NCBI RefSeq assembly: GCF_000521505.1 | Contig: NZ_CP003915.1 | Location: 434,001-498,000 of the forward strand | Source of the DNA: Advenella mimigardefordensis DPN7 | GTDB lineage: Bacteria; Pseudomonadota; Gammaproteobacteria; Burkholderiales; Burkholderiaceae_B | Direction of reading: 5' to 3' | DNA length: 64,000 bases | Shown here: positions 28,277 through 37,027 of the stretch, one piece after another | Position numbering within the stretch: the first letter of the stretch is position 1 | Layout of the letters: every line of letters begins with the position of its first letter | Translations under genes and position numbers: made by a program | Notes under the pieces: generated by a model | Database searches by the model: none | Told to the model about the DNA's origin: nothing | What the model saw: the letters and a program-made list of their open reading frames with translations, nothing else

Positions 28277-28315
28277 TATGCGATGTCAGTTGCAATAAAC
28301 TGATGCGTTTGCTGC

Positions 28316-28582
28316 TTAGTCGCCCAGGTATTCGTCGACAGGGTGTGCTGCCTGATAGTCAGCCAGTTCGCGCTGGACATTGGCACGGCTGTCGGTGCTT
28401 TGTACGCGAATGGCAGGGTAAGATGAGTCGCTGGTACCACTTTGATCAACGATCAGATTTTGCTGCACGGGGCTGACTGCGTTTTCAGGGAAGGGATATT
28501 GGCTATCGCCAAAACCAGCTGCATGGGCGGAACCGGCAACAAAAGCGGCACCAACGAGAACAGAAGCAAGTACGTTTTTCAT
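28316..28582 (-). CDS. DUF4148 domain-containing small secreted protein
   Basis: An 88-residue exported protein. The signal peptide MKNVLASVLVGAAFVAGSAHA is followed by a mature part of about 67 residues ending ANVQRELADYQAAHPVDEYLGD, typical of DUF4148 proteins, which are abundant in Burkholderiales and have no known function. The ATG at 28582 follows TGGAGT at good spacing. It is monocistronic. Confidence 0.82.
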   Translation of the reverse strand: MKNVLASVLVGAAFVAGSAHAAGFGDSQYPFPENAVSPVQQNLIVDQSGTSDSSYPAIRVQSTDSRANVQRELADYQAAHPVDEYLGD

Positions 28583-28942
28583 GATTATTAACTCCATAAT
28601 TGATCGGTAGAAATCTGCGGTGTGTTGATCAGTATTGATGCACTGCAGTTTTCAGTGAGTTCATTATGGACTTCTGAAATCGATAGAAAAATAGATATTT
28701 CAGAATTATGAATTCCAAATATGGAACAATAAGAGATAAATATGCTTATTGATTTTTCCTAATTCCATATTTGGCATAAACTATCACGTCACGCGGTTTA
28801 AGTCTACTCCCCGTTCTTTGATTGTCTGGGGAGGTTGCTGTCGCGCAGCATCGTATGAACAACCTAATATCGGTTTGGCAGGTTAGACTGTCGCTATGGC
28901 TGCCACCGGCGCTCTTGCCGTTCCATTGAAACGTCCATGCCC
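28583..28942. other. Intergenic region with matching AT-rich inverted elements
   Basis: No gene seen. CCAAATATGG (28714-28723) and CCATATTTGG (28764-28773) are exact reverse complements, both preceded by AATT. They could form a 10-base stem with a 40-base loop or be paired protein sites. CTCCCC/GGGGAG (28807-28833) forms a further small hairpin just ahead of the ATPase reading frame. Confidence 0.5.
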
Positions 28943-29694
28943 ATGTCTATTCGTTCTCCATTTGTCAGTCGCATCACATTGTTGCGCGATAAGGTTCCGT
29001 CGTTTGAATCGTACCCGTTCTCTTTGCCGGCCATTGTGCAGTTCAGGCAGCTGAATCCTCATCCGAAAATAATTTTTTTATCGGTGAAAACGGTTCGGGC
29101 AAGTCTACCCTTCTGGAAGCCATTGCCGTTGCGTTGGGTTTCAATGCAGAAGGCGGCAGCAAAAATTTCAGTTTCAATACCCATCCCTCTCACTCTGTGC
29201 TGTATGAGTATTTGAGAATTGCCAGAGGCTTTCCCAAGCCCAGAACAGGATTTTTTCTGCGCGCTGAAAGCTTTTTCAATGTTGCAAGTGAAATAGAAAA
29301 CCTGGATGAGGATCCGACAGCCGGCCCACCGATTAAGCTATCTTACGGTGGCCGCTCTCTGCATGCCCAATCCCACGGAGAGTCTTTTATGAGCCTGCTG
29401 CAGCATCGGTTTTCTGATAAAGGTTTATATATTCTTGATGAGCCCGAGGCAGCGCTTTCGCCACAGCGCCAGCTTGCCGCGCTGGCGCGTATGCACGAGT
29501 TGGTGCAGGGCGGTTCGCAGTTTCTGATCGCTACCCACTCGCCGATTCTGATGGCATACCCTGATGCGGATATCTATCAGTTTGATGAGTCGGGCATCAG
29601 CAAGATTGCATACGAAGACACCGATCACTTTAATATCACACGTAATTTTCTGGCGAATCCGCAACGCATGCTGGATATTTTGATGGGTGAGTGA
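28943..29694 (+). pseudogene. AAA/ABC-type ATPase split by a -1 frameshift at a slippery heptamer
   Basis: Two abutting frames together encode one ATPase of about 250 residues. The first frame gives residues 1-46 (MSIRSPFV to PHPKIIFL). The -1 frame, entered at 29080, continues IGENGSGKSTLLEAIAVALGFNAEGG, restoring an intact Walker A. It then has a signature-like SHGESFMSLL, Walker B LYILDEPEAALSPQRQL and switch ATHSPIL. This is the small stand-alone RecF/SMC-like ATPase found in many bacteria. The break is exactly at T TTT TTA in the correct zero frame. A lost T from a T8 run, as pseudogene or sequencing error, is the simplest reading; programmed frameshifting is possible. The start is uncertain (28937 or 28943). 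Confidence 0.75.
29074..29080 (+). promoter_or_regulatory. U UUU UUA slippery heptamer in the split ATPase
   Basis: Zero-frame codons ATT TTT TTA make the X XXY YYZ pattern T TTT TTA. A -1 slip after TTA continues as ATC GGT GAA AAC GGT, which restores the Walker A motif. No clear downstream stimulator hairpin or upstream Shine-Dalgarno-like stimulator was identified by eye. Confidence 0.5.
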
Positions 29695-29859
29695 AGTGGG
29701 GAGAGGGACTGTCAGATGACGATGTATTAACGATCTGTCGGATTTACTCGCCACCTATCAAAGTATGGAGCGGCCTACGCAGAACTTTGACGGGTATTGT
29801 GTATTGCTTTCCAGCATGCCAATACGAGAAAAGAGCAGCAGGGAATTCACGGGACACGC

Positions 29860-30327
29860 CTAGCCTCGTTGGTAAAACATCCTTTCGTCGTAAGCAAAGT
29901 CGTAGACCTTCAAAACTTGCACGCTCGCAATTGCTGGGTGCAACGGATTGAGTACAATATTGCGTTCCAGCGGAAGCACTACCGAGGGGACAATGAGTCC
30001 CAATTGACTTCCGCATTTCAACCACTTTGTTCCAAACGACATGCTGGCTCTGTCTGCGGGCATTGAGGCCCACCCAATGGGCAGCATTTGTGATTTAACC
30101 TCTAGGTATAAGCTTGGATCGTTCGGGAGCTCAAAGCAGGTTATTTTCAACGGGGTATTTGGGCGGGCGCTTGTATGCACGAATGTTTCAAGTGCGCAGA
30201 TAGCCGGTGACATCCCCATGTAAACGGCAGGTACATCTATGTCGTTCCAGCGACCTCCTTCAATCGCCGCACCGTGACCAGACAAATCGGTTGCCCGCTT
30301 CGCTTTTGCTACACGCCAAGCCTGCAT
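29860..30327 (-). CDS. RES-domain toxin of a type II toxin-antitoxin pair
   Basis: A 155-residue RES-family toxin. These enzymes degrade NAD+ or modify it in MbcT/ParT-type systems. The active-site residues expected of the family are visible: Arg26 in GGRWND, Tyr36 in PAVYMG, Glu47 in ALETFVH, and a Ser in IVPSVV. NPLHP near the C-terminus is also typical. The ATG at 30327 overlaps the antitoxin stop by one base (TAATG), so antitoxin is made first and the two are coupled. The longer frame upstream lies inside the antitoxin gene and is not homologous. Confidence 0.9.
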   Translation of the reverse strand: MQAWRVAKAKRATDLSGHGAAIEGGRWNDIDVPAVYMGMSPAICALETFVHTSARPNTPLKITCFELPNDPSLYLEVKSQMLPIGWASMPADRASMSFGTKWLKCGSQLGLIVPSVVLPLERNIVLNPLHPAIASVQVLKVYDFAYDERMFYQRG

Positions 30328-30794
30328 TAAACGACTCCACCCCATTCGATTGCGTTCAGGACGCGGCGAACTTGTTTCGCTCCTATTTCTGTCTCGCACT
30401 GCATGACGGGACTGTTTCCGCCTAACGCGTCGTTAGGTGTAGCCAGCCATCGAGTCGCTTCTTGTTTATCTTCAAAAACCTCTTCGGCAAGGATCGCAAT
30501 CGAAGCCAGTCTGTCCAAGCGTTCCGATGCGACGGAGTCCAGAGGCTTCTCATCTTTTTTGCGGCGTTCATAAGTTGATAATGATAGATTAAGCAAGCGA
30601 CCGATATTTGTGGCTGACATGCCAAACGTCAGCTTAGCCGCAGTGGCCCAAGATACACTCAAACCTGTCATGATGGATTGAATGCGTTGTTCCTCGCTCA
30701 TCCTCGCATGACCATGCGCCAGACACCAGAAAGACGGTGGGGCAGAGGTTTGCATGGGTTCTCTTAGAGTGCGCTGAGCTTTCATGATGTTCAT
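30327..30794 (-). CDS. Xre/MbcA/ParS-type antitoxin (DUF2384)
   Basis: An antitoxin of about 155 residues paired with the RES toxin. A central Xre-like HTH covers LTFGMSATNIGRLLNLSLSTYERRK. The C-terminal toxin-binding domain reads EATRWLATPNDALGGNSPVMQCETEIGAKQVRRVLNAIEWG. The protein would neutralise the toxin and repress its own promoter. The start is uncertain: ATGs at 30794, 30785 and 30755 are in frame, and 30755 (142 residues) has the best AAGAGA-type ribosome site. Confidence 0.85.
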   Translation of the reverse strand: MNIMKAQRTLREPMQTSAPPSFWCLAHGHARMSEEQRIQSIMTGLSVSWATAAKLTFGMSATNIGRLLNLSLSTYERRKKDEKPLDSVASERLDRLASIAILAEEVFEDKQEATRWLATPNDALGGNSPVMQCETEIGAKQVRRVLNAIEWGGVV

Positions 30795-31095
30795 TTGAAT
30801 ATTTTAATAGTCTCAAAAGAATTATACAATTGCACATGCTTTTTGTCAGCTACCAGCGACGGTACGTGGATCAACTAGTCCTCCATATATACGTTTTTTC
30901 TGACAGCATTCTGAATTGGTTGATTTTTCAAGGTTATTGTTTTTTTAAAGAGAAAAATCACCATACAAAGAGTATGATATTCACATCAATTTTCACAATT
31001 GCAATGTATGCTGCCGGATTATACGGACGTTACCGACCCACAATGGTTCGAACCGTTAATTGTTACCGCAATGAATCCAGCAGCAAGGAACCATC
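30795..31095. other. AT-rich divergent promoter region
   Basis: About 300 bases carry the promoters for the toxin-antitoxin unit (leftward) and the glucose dehydrogenase gene (rightward). An open frame at 30830-31099 has no ribosome site or recognisable domain and is probably not a gene. I found no riboswitch-like structure. Confidence 0.5.
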
Positions 31096-33504
31096 ATGAT
31101 TAATAAATTAACAAGCCTTGTCATCGCGATTATCGGGCTCGCGATGCTTTATATGGGCGGTAAGCTCGTACTGGTCGGCGGTTCGCCGTTTTATGCCATC
31201 CTGTCTATCGGTCTTCTGATTACAGCCGTTCTGTTGTTCATGAAACGGGCTGTTGCCTTGTCCGTTTACGCCGTCATCATGTGGATCGTGATGGGGTGGA
31301 TTGTTTATGAAGTCGGCTTCGATAAATGGCAATGGATTCCCCGTGGCGATATTATCGGCCTGATCGGACTCTGGCTCGCACTGCCTTGGGTGGTGCGCCC
31401 CCTGTCCAGAGCACAGAATGCGCGCAAGGTCCGTTCTTTTCATCCGTTCCTGGGTGGCACGGTCATTTTCGCTATTGCACTTGTGATCGGCATGATGTTC
31501 TACGATCCCTATCCGCAACAGGGTACTTTGGCGAATAATCGCAACCCTGCAGATGTCGAAGTTGCGCAGAATGACTGGACCGCCTACGGCGGTACCGATA
31601 ACGGACTGCGTTTTTCCGCACTCAAGCAGATCACAAAAGACAACGTTGGCGATCTGGAAGTGGCCTGGACCTATCACACCGGTGACCTGCGTCAGGACAA
31701 AGATGCCAGCGAATACACCTTCGAAGCCACTCCGCTGAAGGTGAACAACACGGTGTATTTATGCACTGCGCACAACGAAGTGCACGCGTTGAATCCGGAA
31801 ACCGGTGAGCTGAAATGGAAATATGCTCCCGAAAAAGATCGTTCGTATCTGCAGCAGCACCAGACCTGCCGTGGCGTAAGCTATTACGATCGTAATGCGG
31901 TGGCCGCTGTTGCCAACACAACGCCAGCAGAATCTACCCCCGCGGTCGCGCCTGCGCAGGCAGCAGCATGCAGCAAACGTATCCTGAGCGCGACGGCAGA
32001 TGCCCGTCTGATTGCACTGGATGCGGATACCGGCAAACTCTGCGAAGACTTCGGCCAGGGCGGTGTGGTTGATCTGCATGCCAATATGGGAAAAGTGCGT
32101 CCTCATGCGTTGATGCAAACCTCCGCACCACTGGTGGCCGGCAATCTGGTCATCGTCGGCGGCTCGGTCATGGATAATGGCTACGACAAAGGCAATCCCT
32201 CAGGTGTGATTCGTGCGTATGACGCCACGACGGGCCGTCTGGTATGGAATTTTGATCCGGCGAATCCCGACAACACGCAACCAATAGCCGAAGGCGCAAC
32301 GTATCCTCAGGATACACCTGTCGCCTGGGCAACGTTGAGTGCAGATACCAGGAATGGTATCGTGTATGTGCCGTTCGGCAATGCATCCCCCGATCTGCTG
32401 AGCGATCAGCGCGACCAGAACAGCAATACCGAAAAATTCCGCGATACGCTGGTTGCGCTCGACCTGAAAACAGGCGCCTTCAAATGGAGCTTCCAGTCGT
32501 CCAAAAACGATTTGTGGGACCGAGATAATCCATCACAACCGTCATTGCTGGATATTGATTACCAGGGTAAAAAACAGCCTGTGGTCATCCTGCCCACCAA
32601 AGTTGGCAATCTGTTCGTGCTGAACCGCCTGACCGGCGAGGCCGTGTATCCGATCAAACAGGTGGATGTCTCTACACAGGGTCTGACAGGAGAAACGTAT
32701 TCTCCAACGCAACCCGTGTCTGCACTGAACTTCATCCCTGAACCGCTGACGGAAAAATCCATGTGGGGCATGACACCATTTGATCAGATGGCATGCCGTA
32801 TTGAGTACCATTCATTGCGTTACGACGGTAACCCATGGACACCGGCGACCGAAACCGGCTCGCTGATTTTCCCCGGCAATATCGGTGCTTTCAACTGGGG
32901 TTCGGTGGCGATTGATCCTGAGCGTCAAATCCTGATCGGCGCACCGGTTCGTCTGGCCTACAAATACAATCTCATCAAACGTACCCCCGGTACAGAAGAC
33001 AAGCGTCTGTTTACCAAGGAAGATACTCCGTACTGGAACGAGAACTTTGAAGGTACCTACGCAACGCAGATCCGGCAGTTTGCTTCCAGCCTGGGTGTGC
33101 CATGCATTGCACCTCCATGGGGTCGTATGGTTGGCGTGGATCTGACCACTGGTAAAACAGCCTGGTTGCGTCGTATTGGCAATACCAAAAACCTGCAAAC
33201 CACGTTCCTGCCTATGCGCTTCCCCATTGGTTTCCCTATGGGCATGGTGGCACACGGTGGTCCGCTCACGACCGCAGGTGACCTGGTATTCCATGGCGCA
33301 ACGGCAGATAACTTCTTCCGTGCCTATGACATCAATACAGGCGAAATGCTGTGGGAAAAAGAGCTTCCTGCCGGTGCTCAGGCGACACCATCTACCTATA
33401 TGGGAGCGGATAACAGGCAGTACGTGATTATCGCAGCCGGTGGTCATGGTTCACTGGGTACTCAGCAGGGCGATGCGGTGGTGGCGTTTCGGTTGAAAAA
33501 ATAA
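31096..33504 (+). CDS. gcd: Membrane-bound PQQ-dependent glucose dehydrogenase
   Basis: An 802-residue quinoprotein that oxidises aldoses to lactones in the periplasm and passes electrons to ubiquinone. Residues 1-140 hold about five transmembrane segments. The rest is an eight-bladed propeller with PQQ/Trp-docking repeats: WTAYGGTDNGLRFSALKQIT, QTCRGVSYY, GMTPFDQMACRIEYHSLRY, GGPLTTAGDLVFHGATADN. The length matches E. coli Gcd (796). The ATG at 31096 follows AAGGA. No PQQ synthesis genes are in the window, so activity depends on cofactor made elsewhere or taken up. The closest alternative is a related sugar-type quinoprotein. Confidence 0.93.
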   Translation: MINKLTSLVIAIIGLAMLYMGGKLVLVGGSPFYAILSIGLLITAVLLFMKRAVALSVYAVIMWIVMGWIVYEVGFDKWQWIPRGDIIGLIGLWLALPWVVRPLSRAQNARKVRSFHPFLGGTVIFAIALVIGMMFYDPYPQQGTLANNRNPADVEVAQNDWTAYGGTDNGLRFSALKQITKDNVGDLEVAWTYHTGDLRQDKDASEYTFEATPLKVNNTVYLCTAHNEVHALNPETGELKWKYAPEKDRSYLQQHQTCRGVSYYDRNAVAAVANTTPAESTPAVAPAQAAACSKRILSATADARLIALDADTGKLCEDFGQGGVVDLHANMGKVRPHALMQTSAPLVAGNLVIVGGSVMDNGYDKGNPSGVIRAYDATTGRLVWNFDPANPDNTQPIAEGATYPQDTPVAWATLSADTRNGIVYVPFGNASPDLLSDQRDQNSNTEKFRDTLVALDLKTGAFKWSFQSSKNDLWDRDNPSQPSLLDIDYQGKKQPVVILPTKVGNLFVLNRLTGEAVYPIKQVDVSTQGLTGETYSPTQPVSALNFIPEPLTEKSMWGMTPFDQMACRIEYHSLRYDGNPWTPATETGSLIFPGNIGAFNWGSVAIDPERQILIGAPVRLAYKYNLIKRTPGTEDKRLFTKEDTPYWNENFEGTYATQIRQFASSLGVPCIAPPWGRMVGVDLTTGKTAWLRRIGNTKNLQTTFLPMRFPIGFPMGMVAHGGPLTTAGDLVFHGATADNFFRAYDINTGEMLWEKELPAGAQATPSTYMGADNRQYVIIAAGGHGSLGTQQGDAVVAFRLKK

Positions 33505-33508
33505 TAGT

Positions 33509-34063
33509 TCAGGCGCGATTGCTCAACATCGATCTCAACACGCCATCGCGCCTGATCAACCCATGAAACAACCCGGCCGCCAAATGCAGTAATACGGTGG
33601 CAAACAGCAAGTAGGCCAGATAGCGATGGGCGGCGCGCAATACTGCGAACACGCCCGCGTTTTCCGGCGCAATGGCTGGCAGCGCCCAGGCGCCAATGAG
33701 CGTGACGGGCGTGCCGCTGGCCGACACCATTGCCCAGCCAATGAGCGGCATCGCAAACATCAACAGGTAAAGCAACCAGTGCGAAGCCAGCGCGGCGGAT
33801 CTCTGCCATGCGGGCAAATCTGCCGGTAATGGCGGCGTACCCTTCACCAGACGCACAATAAGCCGCAAGCACACGAGCAATAGCAGCGTGGCGCCCAATG
33901 GCTTATGAATGGTCAGCAACCAGGTGTGTTGCTCCGACACCGAGGCAACCATCCCCACTCCGATAAACAGCATCGCCAGGATGCCTGCGGCCATCAGCCA
34001 ATGCAGCACTCTGGCGGGCAGACTGAAATGCGTTCCCTGTGTTTGATCAACAGACTGATTCAT
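33509..34063 (-). CDS. Cytochrome b561 family protein
   Basis: A 184-residue di-haem membrane protein of the YceJ/CybB type with four transmembrane segments. Haem-ligand histidines are visible in RVLHWLMAAGIL (helix 1), LTIHKPLGATLL (helix 2) and the C-terminal AHRYLAYLLFATVLLHLAAGLFHG. It would pass electrons from quinol to a periplasmic partner. It overlaps the upstream catalase-like gene as ATGA, so the pair is probably a functional unit: a membrane quinol donor for a periplasmic haem peroxidase. Confidence 0.9.
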   Translation of the reverse strand: MNQSVDQTQGTHFSLPARVLHWLMAAGILAMLFIGVGMVASVSEQHTWLLTIHKPLGATLLLLVCLRLIVRLVKGTPPLPADLPAWQRSAALASHWLLYLLMFAMPLIGWAMVSASGTPVTLIGAWALPAIAPENAGVFAVLRAAHRYLAYLLFATVLLHLAAGLFHGLIRRDGVLRSMLSNRA

Positions 34064-35166
34064 TGTGCATGCTCCGATGAATGGGTAGAAGAGGATAGGG
34101 CGGGGCTGCTCAGGCCTTCGCGGGTGCGCCGGTCAACCGAGGTCGCGTATACGGCGGATCTTGCGGGCAGCAGGGGATCGTCCGAAATGGCCATCCCTTG
34201 CGGCAGGACAGTAGGATCAAAGTTGATATCGCGACAGGGTCCGTGATCCTGGGTCTGGCTTTTTTCAATTACGATCGTGCCAGCCTCTACCTGCCTGCGT
34301 GAATCGGGCCACTGTTTGGTCGCGTCGTTGCTTGGGTCGCCGGAATCGGCAACCGTTACCATCAGGCGCCAGCGCAAGGGTCCGGCAGACAGGCGGGTCA
34401 TCAAATCCTTATCCAGATAGTTCTGATCATGTTCCGGCGTCGCATCTGCAGCGACGGGTGCATCTATAGGCACCACACGCCAGCGCACGTTTTGCCGTAC
34501 ACCTTTATCATTGATAAACACAAATGCATTAAGACCGTAATAGGCCTCCGTGGCGAAGCTGGCCGATGGGCGTGCGGTCTTGACCCACGCAAGAAACGTG
34601 GCGGTTTCCGGATGGGCGGCAAAAAAAGCCTTCAGTTTGGCCGGATCCGGTTTGCCCGTTTTTGGATCGGGTGCCCCCGCCAGTTGCTGCTCATAAAAGC
34701 TTTGCGGGGTTGAAACCGGAAAAACCGGCATACTGTTCATGCCAGTGCGCCACTGCTGACCATCGGGCATGGTGAAACGCAATGCGAAACTGCGAATGGG
34801 GACACTGGAATCCGGTGCATAGGGGTTGGGTCCCGGTAGGGCCAGACGTCCGACCAATGGGGTGGTGGTGTCTGGCGCGAACAGTGGTGCGCTCGACAGC
34901 GCCTGCGCTTGGCCACTGCTTGCGAAATGCCCGGTCACGCAGATACCTTTGGCGTGATTGCGGCGAAACCCTGGGTGGCGCTTGCCGCCGGGTTCGAAGG
35001 TATTGGCAATCCGATCAGCAGTCAGGCGCTGTGGACCAAGCCAGCCTCCGGTATAGCCAAAGGCGGCGCCAAGACCCAGCACGGCAACGCCGATAGCGGC
35101 AAATCGTAACAGTTTTTGCCCGGTAGTCATCCCGGGCGGACGGGGTTCTTTGTTTTCCTGCATCAT
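34060..35166 (-). CDS. Catalase-family peroxidase (SrpA-like), membrane-anchored
   Basis: A 368-residue protein of the SrpA/catalase-related peroxidase family. A single N-terminal transmembrane segment (LLRFAAIGVAVLGLGAAFGY, residues about 16-35) exports or anchors the haem domain in the periplasm. Catalase-like features are HPGFRRNHAKGICVTGHFASSGQA, FALRFTMPDGQQWRTGMNS and DINFDPTVLPQGMAISDDPLLPARSAVYATS, where the proximal Tyr would lie. The ATG at 35166 follows CAGGAAAAT. It is divergent from an ECF sigma gene and coupled to cytochrome b561, suggesting peroxide defence under sigma control. Confidence 0.9.
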   Translation of the reverse strand: MMQENKEPRPPGMTTGQKLLRFAAIGVAVLGLGAAFGYTGGWLGPQRLTADRIANTFEPGGKRHPGFRRNHAKGICVTGHFASSGQAQALSSAPLFAPDTTTPLVGRLALPGPNPYAPDSSVPIRSFALRFTMPDGQQWRTGMNSMPVFPVSTPQSFYEQQLAGAPDPKTGKPDPAKLKAFFAAHPETATFLAWVKTARPSASFATEAYYGLNAFVFINDKGVRQNVRWRVVPIDAPVAADATPEHDQNYLDKDLMTRLSAGPLRWRLMVTVADSGDPSNDATKQWPDSRRQVEAGTIVIEKSQTQDHGPCRDINFDPTVLPQGMAISDDPLLPARSAVYATSVDRRTREGLSSPALSSSTHSSEHAQ

Positions 35167-35249
35167 ATTTTCCTGGCCTTGCAGCCTGTTGCACATGTGG
35201 ATATAGACGGCTGTGTATTTTTTTTATTCCCGAATGGAATAATATTCAA

Positions 35250-35261
35250 TGACAAGCGTCA
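35250..35261. promoter_or_regulatory. TGAC-AAGC-GTCA dyad between catalase and ECF sigma genes
   Basis: A short dyad (TGAC 35250-35253, GTCA 35258-35261) lies mid-way in the 135-base divergent region, next to GAATAATATTC at 35235-35245. It may be part of an autoregulated ECF promoter reading both ways. Seen by eye only. Confidence 0.25.
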
Positions 35262-35301
35262 TACAAGAGCCGTGCATTGTTTGCAATCACCCGGGCAGAG
35301 T

Positions 35302-35904
35302 ATGAACAAACCACACATGTTGAACCACGAGGACAGGCAATATGATCCCAGCACAGAGGATTTACCGCTGATGCCGGAAATTGACGGCGAAGGCACCATC
35401 ACGGATGACATATCCGATGCATCGCTGCGTGCGCTGTTGCCGCGGTTGTACCGTTTTGCACTGTGGCTGAGCAAAGACCCGAACGCGGCAGACGACCTGG
35501 TACAGGCAAGCATCGAGCGTGCCCTCAAATACCAGCATACGCGCAGGCCCGAAGGGGATCTGCGCGCCTGGCTGTTTTCGATTTTGTACAGACAGTTCAT
35601 TGATAGCAAACGCCACGCTAAACGCTATGCACGCTTGCTGGAATGGTTTCGCAAAACCGATGAGGCACCATCCACAGAGCGCCATGTGCAGGCCCGTGCG
35701 TCGTTGCAGGCCTTTGAGCAGTTGCCGGAAGCGCAGCGAACCCTGTTATGGCTGGTGAGCGTGGACGGGCTCAGCTACAAGGCGGTTGCCGATATGTTTG
35801 ATGTGCCGCTGGGCACCATTATGTCCCGACTGTCGCGGGCGCGTGGTGCGCTGCGCGATGCCAGCGATGGCGAATCAAGGCCACATCTGAGGATACTGAA
35901 ATGA
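35302..35904 (+). CDS. ECF-type RNA polymerase sigma factor
   Basis: A 200-residue sigma factor with region 2 (LPRLYRFALWLSKDPNAADDLVQASIERALKY, then DLRAWLFSILYRQFIDSKR) and region 4 (FEQLPEAQRTLLWLVSVDGLSYKAVADMFDVPLGTIMSRLSRARGALRD). An acidic N-terminal extension of about 40 residues precedes region 2. It overlaps the anti-sigma gene by 4 bases and is divergent from the catalase-cytochrome b561 pair, its likely regulon. The ATG at 35302 follows a CAGAG-like site; a later start (35317 or 35371) is possible. Confidence 0.9.
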   Translation: MNKPHMLNHEDRQYDPSTEDLPLMPEIDGEGTITDDISDASLRALLPRLYRFALWLSKDPNAADDLVQASIERALKYQHTRRPEGDLRAWLFSILYRQFIDSKRHAKRYARLLEWFRKTDEAPSTERHVQARASLQAFEQLPEAQRTLLWLVSVDGLSYKAVADMFDVPLGTIMSRLSRARGALRDASDGESRPHLRILK

Positions 35905-36659
35905 ATAATGAACCACGCATAGACGAAAGAATGCGTCACGCTTATGTGGATGGACGATTGAACGCGCAAGAGCAACAGGCGATGGCCGCCTATCTTGCCG
36001 CGCATCCGCAAGAGGCACGTGAGCTTGACGCCTGGCGCAAAGACGCCGCACAGTTGCAGGCGGCATGGGATGCAGCCGAGCCGCCTTTGACGGCACCGCT
36101 GAACCCTGCACTGGACCCGGCGATGATTCGCCTGCGATTGCAGGAACGCGCCAGCATGCGCTGGAAACTGGCGGCCAGCGTGCTCGTCGCCCTTTGCATT
36201 GGCGGCCTGTCGGGCTGGCAATTGGGCCCCGGCGCTACATCACAGCTGAATCTGGCCGTTCGCCCCTTGCCCATGCAGGACGCTATCCAGGCATACCGCG
36301 TCTTTACGGATAATCCGGCTTTGCGCGCCGATGCACTGGCGACCGAGACGGATTTGCAGCAATGGGTGGCTGCCAATTTTTCAAATGCGCAACCGCTCCC
36401 AGACCTGAGTTCCAGCGGCTTTCGCCCGGTTTCGGCGCGTATGCTTGTGACCGAGGAGGGCCCTGCCGCCGTTGTTCTATACAGGAATGACGCCGGTCAG
36501 CAAACCGGGTTCTATATCCGGCCGCCCGGCCCGGGGAATAAACTGCTGCCAGAGGGGCAACGTCAGGAAGGATCGCTGCTTACCCGCTATTGGTCAGATC
36601 AGGGCTACAACTATGCGCTGGTGGGCAGTCGTGCAATTGTGATGAATGGTGCTGGCTGA
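35901..36659 (+). CDS. Anti-sigma factor, single transmembrane segment
   Basis: A 252-residue partner of the upstream ECF sigma factor. The cytosolic N-terminal domain (MNNEPRIDERMRHAYVDGRLNAQEQQAMAAYLAAHPQEARELDAW) resembles zinc-less anti-sigma domains. One transmembrane helix (KLAASVLVALCIGGLSGW, residues about 90-107) follows, then a periplasmic domain of about 140 residues. It would sequester the sigma factor until a periplasmic or redox signal releases it. It starts inside the sigma stop (ATGA). Confidence 0.85.
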   Translation: MNNEPRIDERMRHAYVDGRLNAQEQQAMAAYLAAHPQEARELDAWRKDAAQLQAAWDAAEPPLTAPLNPALDPAMIRLRLQERASMRWKLAASVLVALCIGGLSGWQLGPGATSQLNLAVRPLPMQDAIQAYRVFTDNPALRADALATETDLQQWVAANFSNAQPLPDLSSSGFRPVSARMLVTEEGPAAVVLYRNDAGQQTGFYIRPPGPGNKLLPEGQRQEGSLLTRYWSDQGYNYALVGSRAIVMNGAG

Positions 36660-36751
36660 TACGTTTTCTCATTTGTGATATGCCGCCATGCCCATCGCCA
36701 TTTCCATAACAATCGTAATGAGGCAGTACGGGCGACGCAGGCCGTCCGCTA

Positions 36752-37027
36752 CTAAACAACTTCCTGTATCTCGTACTCTCGTAGAATCGTTGCAGTTTCA
36801 ACTGCCCACCGTGATTTTTTTGTTCGTTCCTGATGGGCGTCAAAGCTTTTTTGATCTGCAAACAATTCCTCGACCGTCCAGATCAAGGGATCTGAGGTTG
36901 CCTGCACTACAAAACTGACGCAACCGGGTTCGTTTTTTGTCAGGCGGATGTGTTCGGGAAGGAAACGCCGGACTGATTCGGATTCATCAAGGGTTTTGCA
37001 GATTAGTTTGCCACTCAGTTGAATCAC
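36752..37027 (-). CDS. Antibiotic biosynthesis monooxygenase (ABM) domain protein
   Basis: A 91-residue ferredoxin-like fold protein of the ABM/YgiN family. Visible features are LSGKLICKTLDESESVRRFLPEHIRLTKNEPGCVSFVVQATSDP and WTVEELFADQKSFDAHQERTKKSRW, with the typical FDAH motif. Members act on quinols, quinones or aldehydes or serve in stress responses without a bound cofactor. It is a single gene, convergent with the anti-sigma gene. Confidence 0.82.
   Translation of the reverse strand: MIQLSGKLICKTLDESESVRRFLPEHIRLTKNEPGCVSFVVQATSDPLIWTVEELFADQKSFDAHQERTKKSRWAVETATILREYEIQEVV

Noticed and set aside
30830..31099. 89-codon frame before the glucose dehydrogenase gene
   Set aside because: No ribosome site, no recognisable domain, very AT-rich promoter-like DNA.
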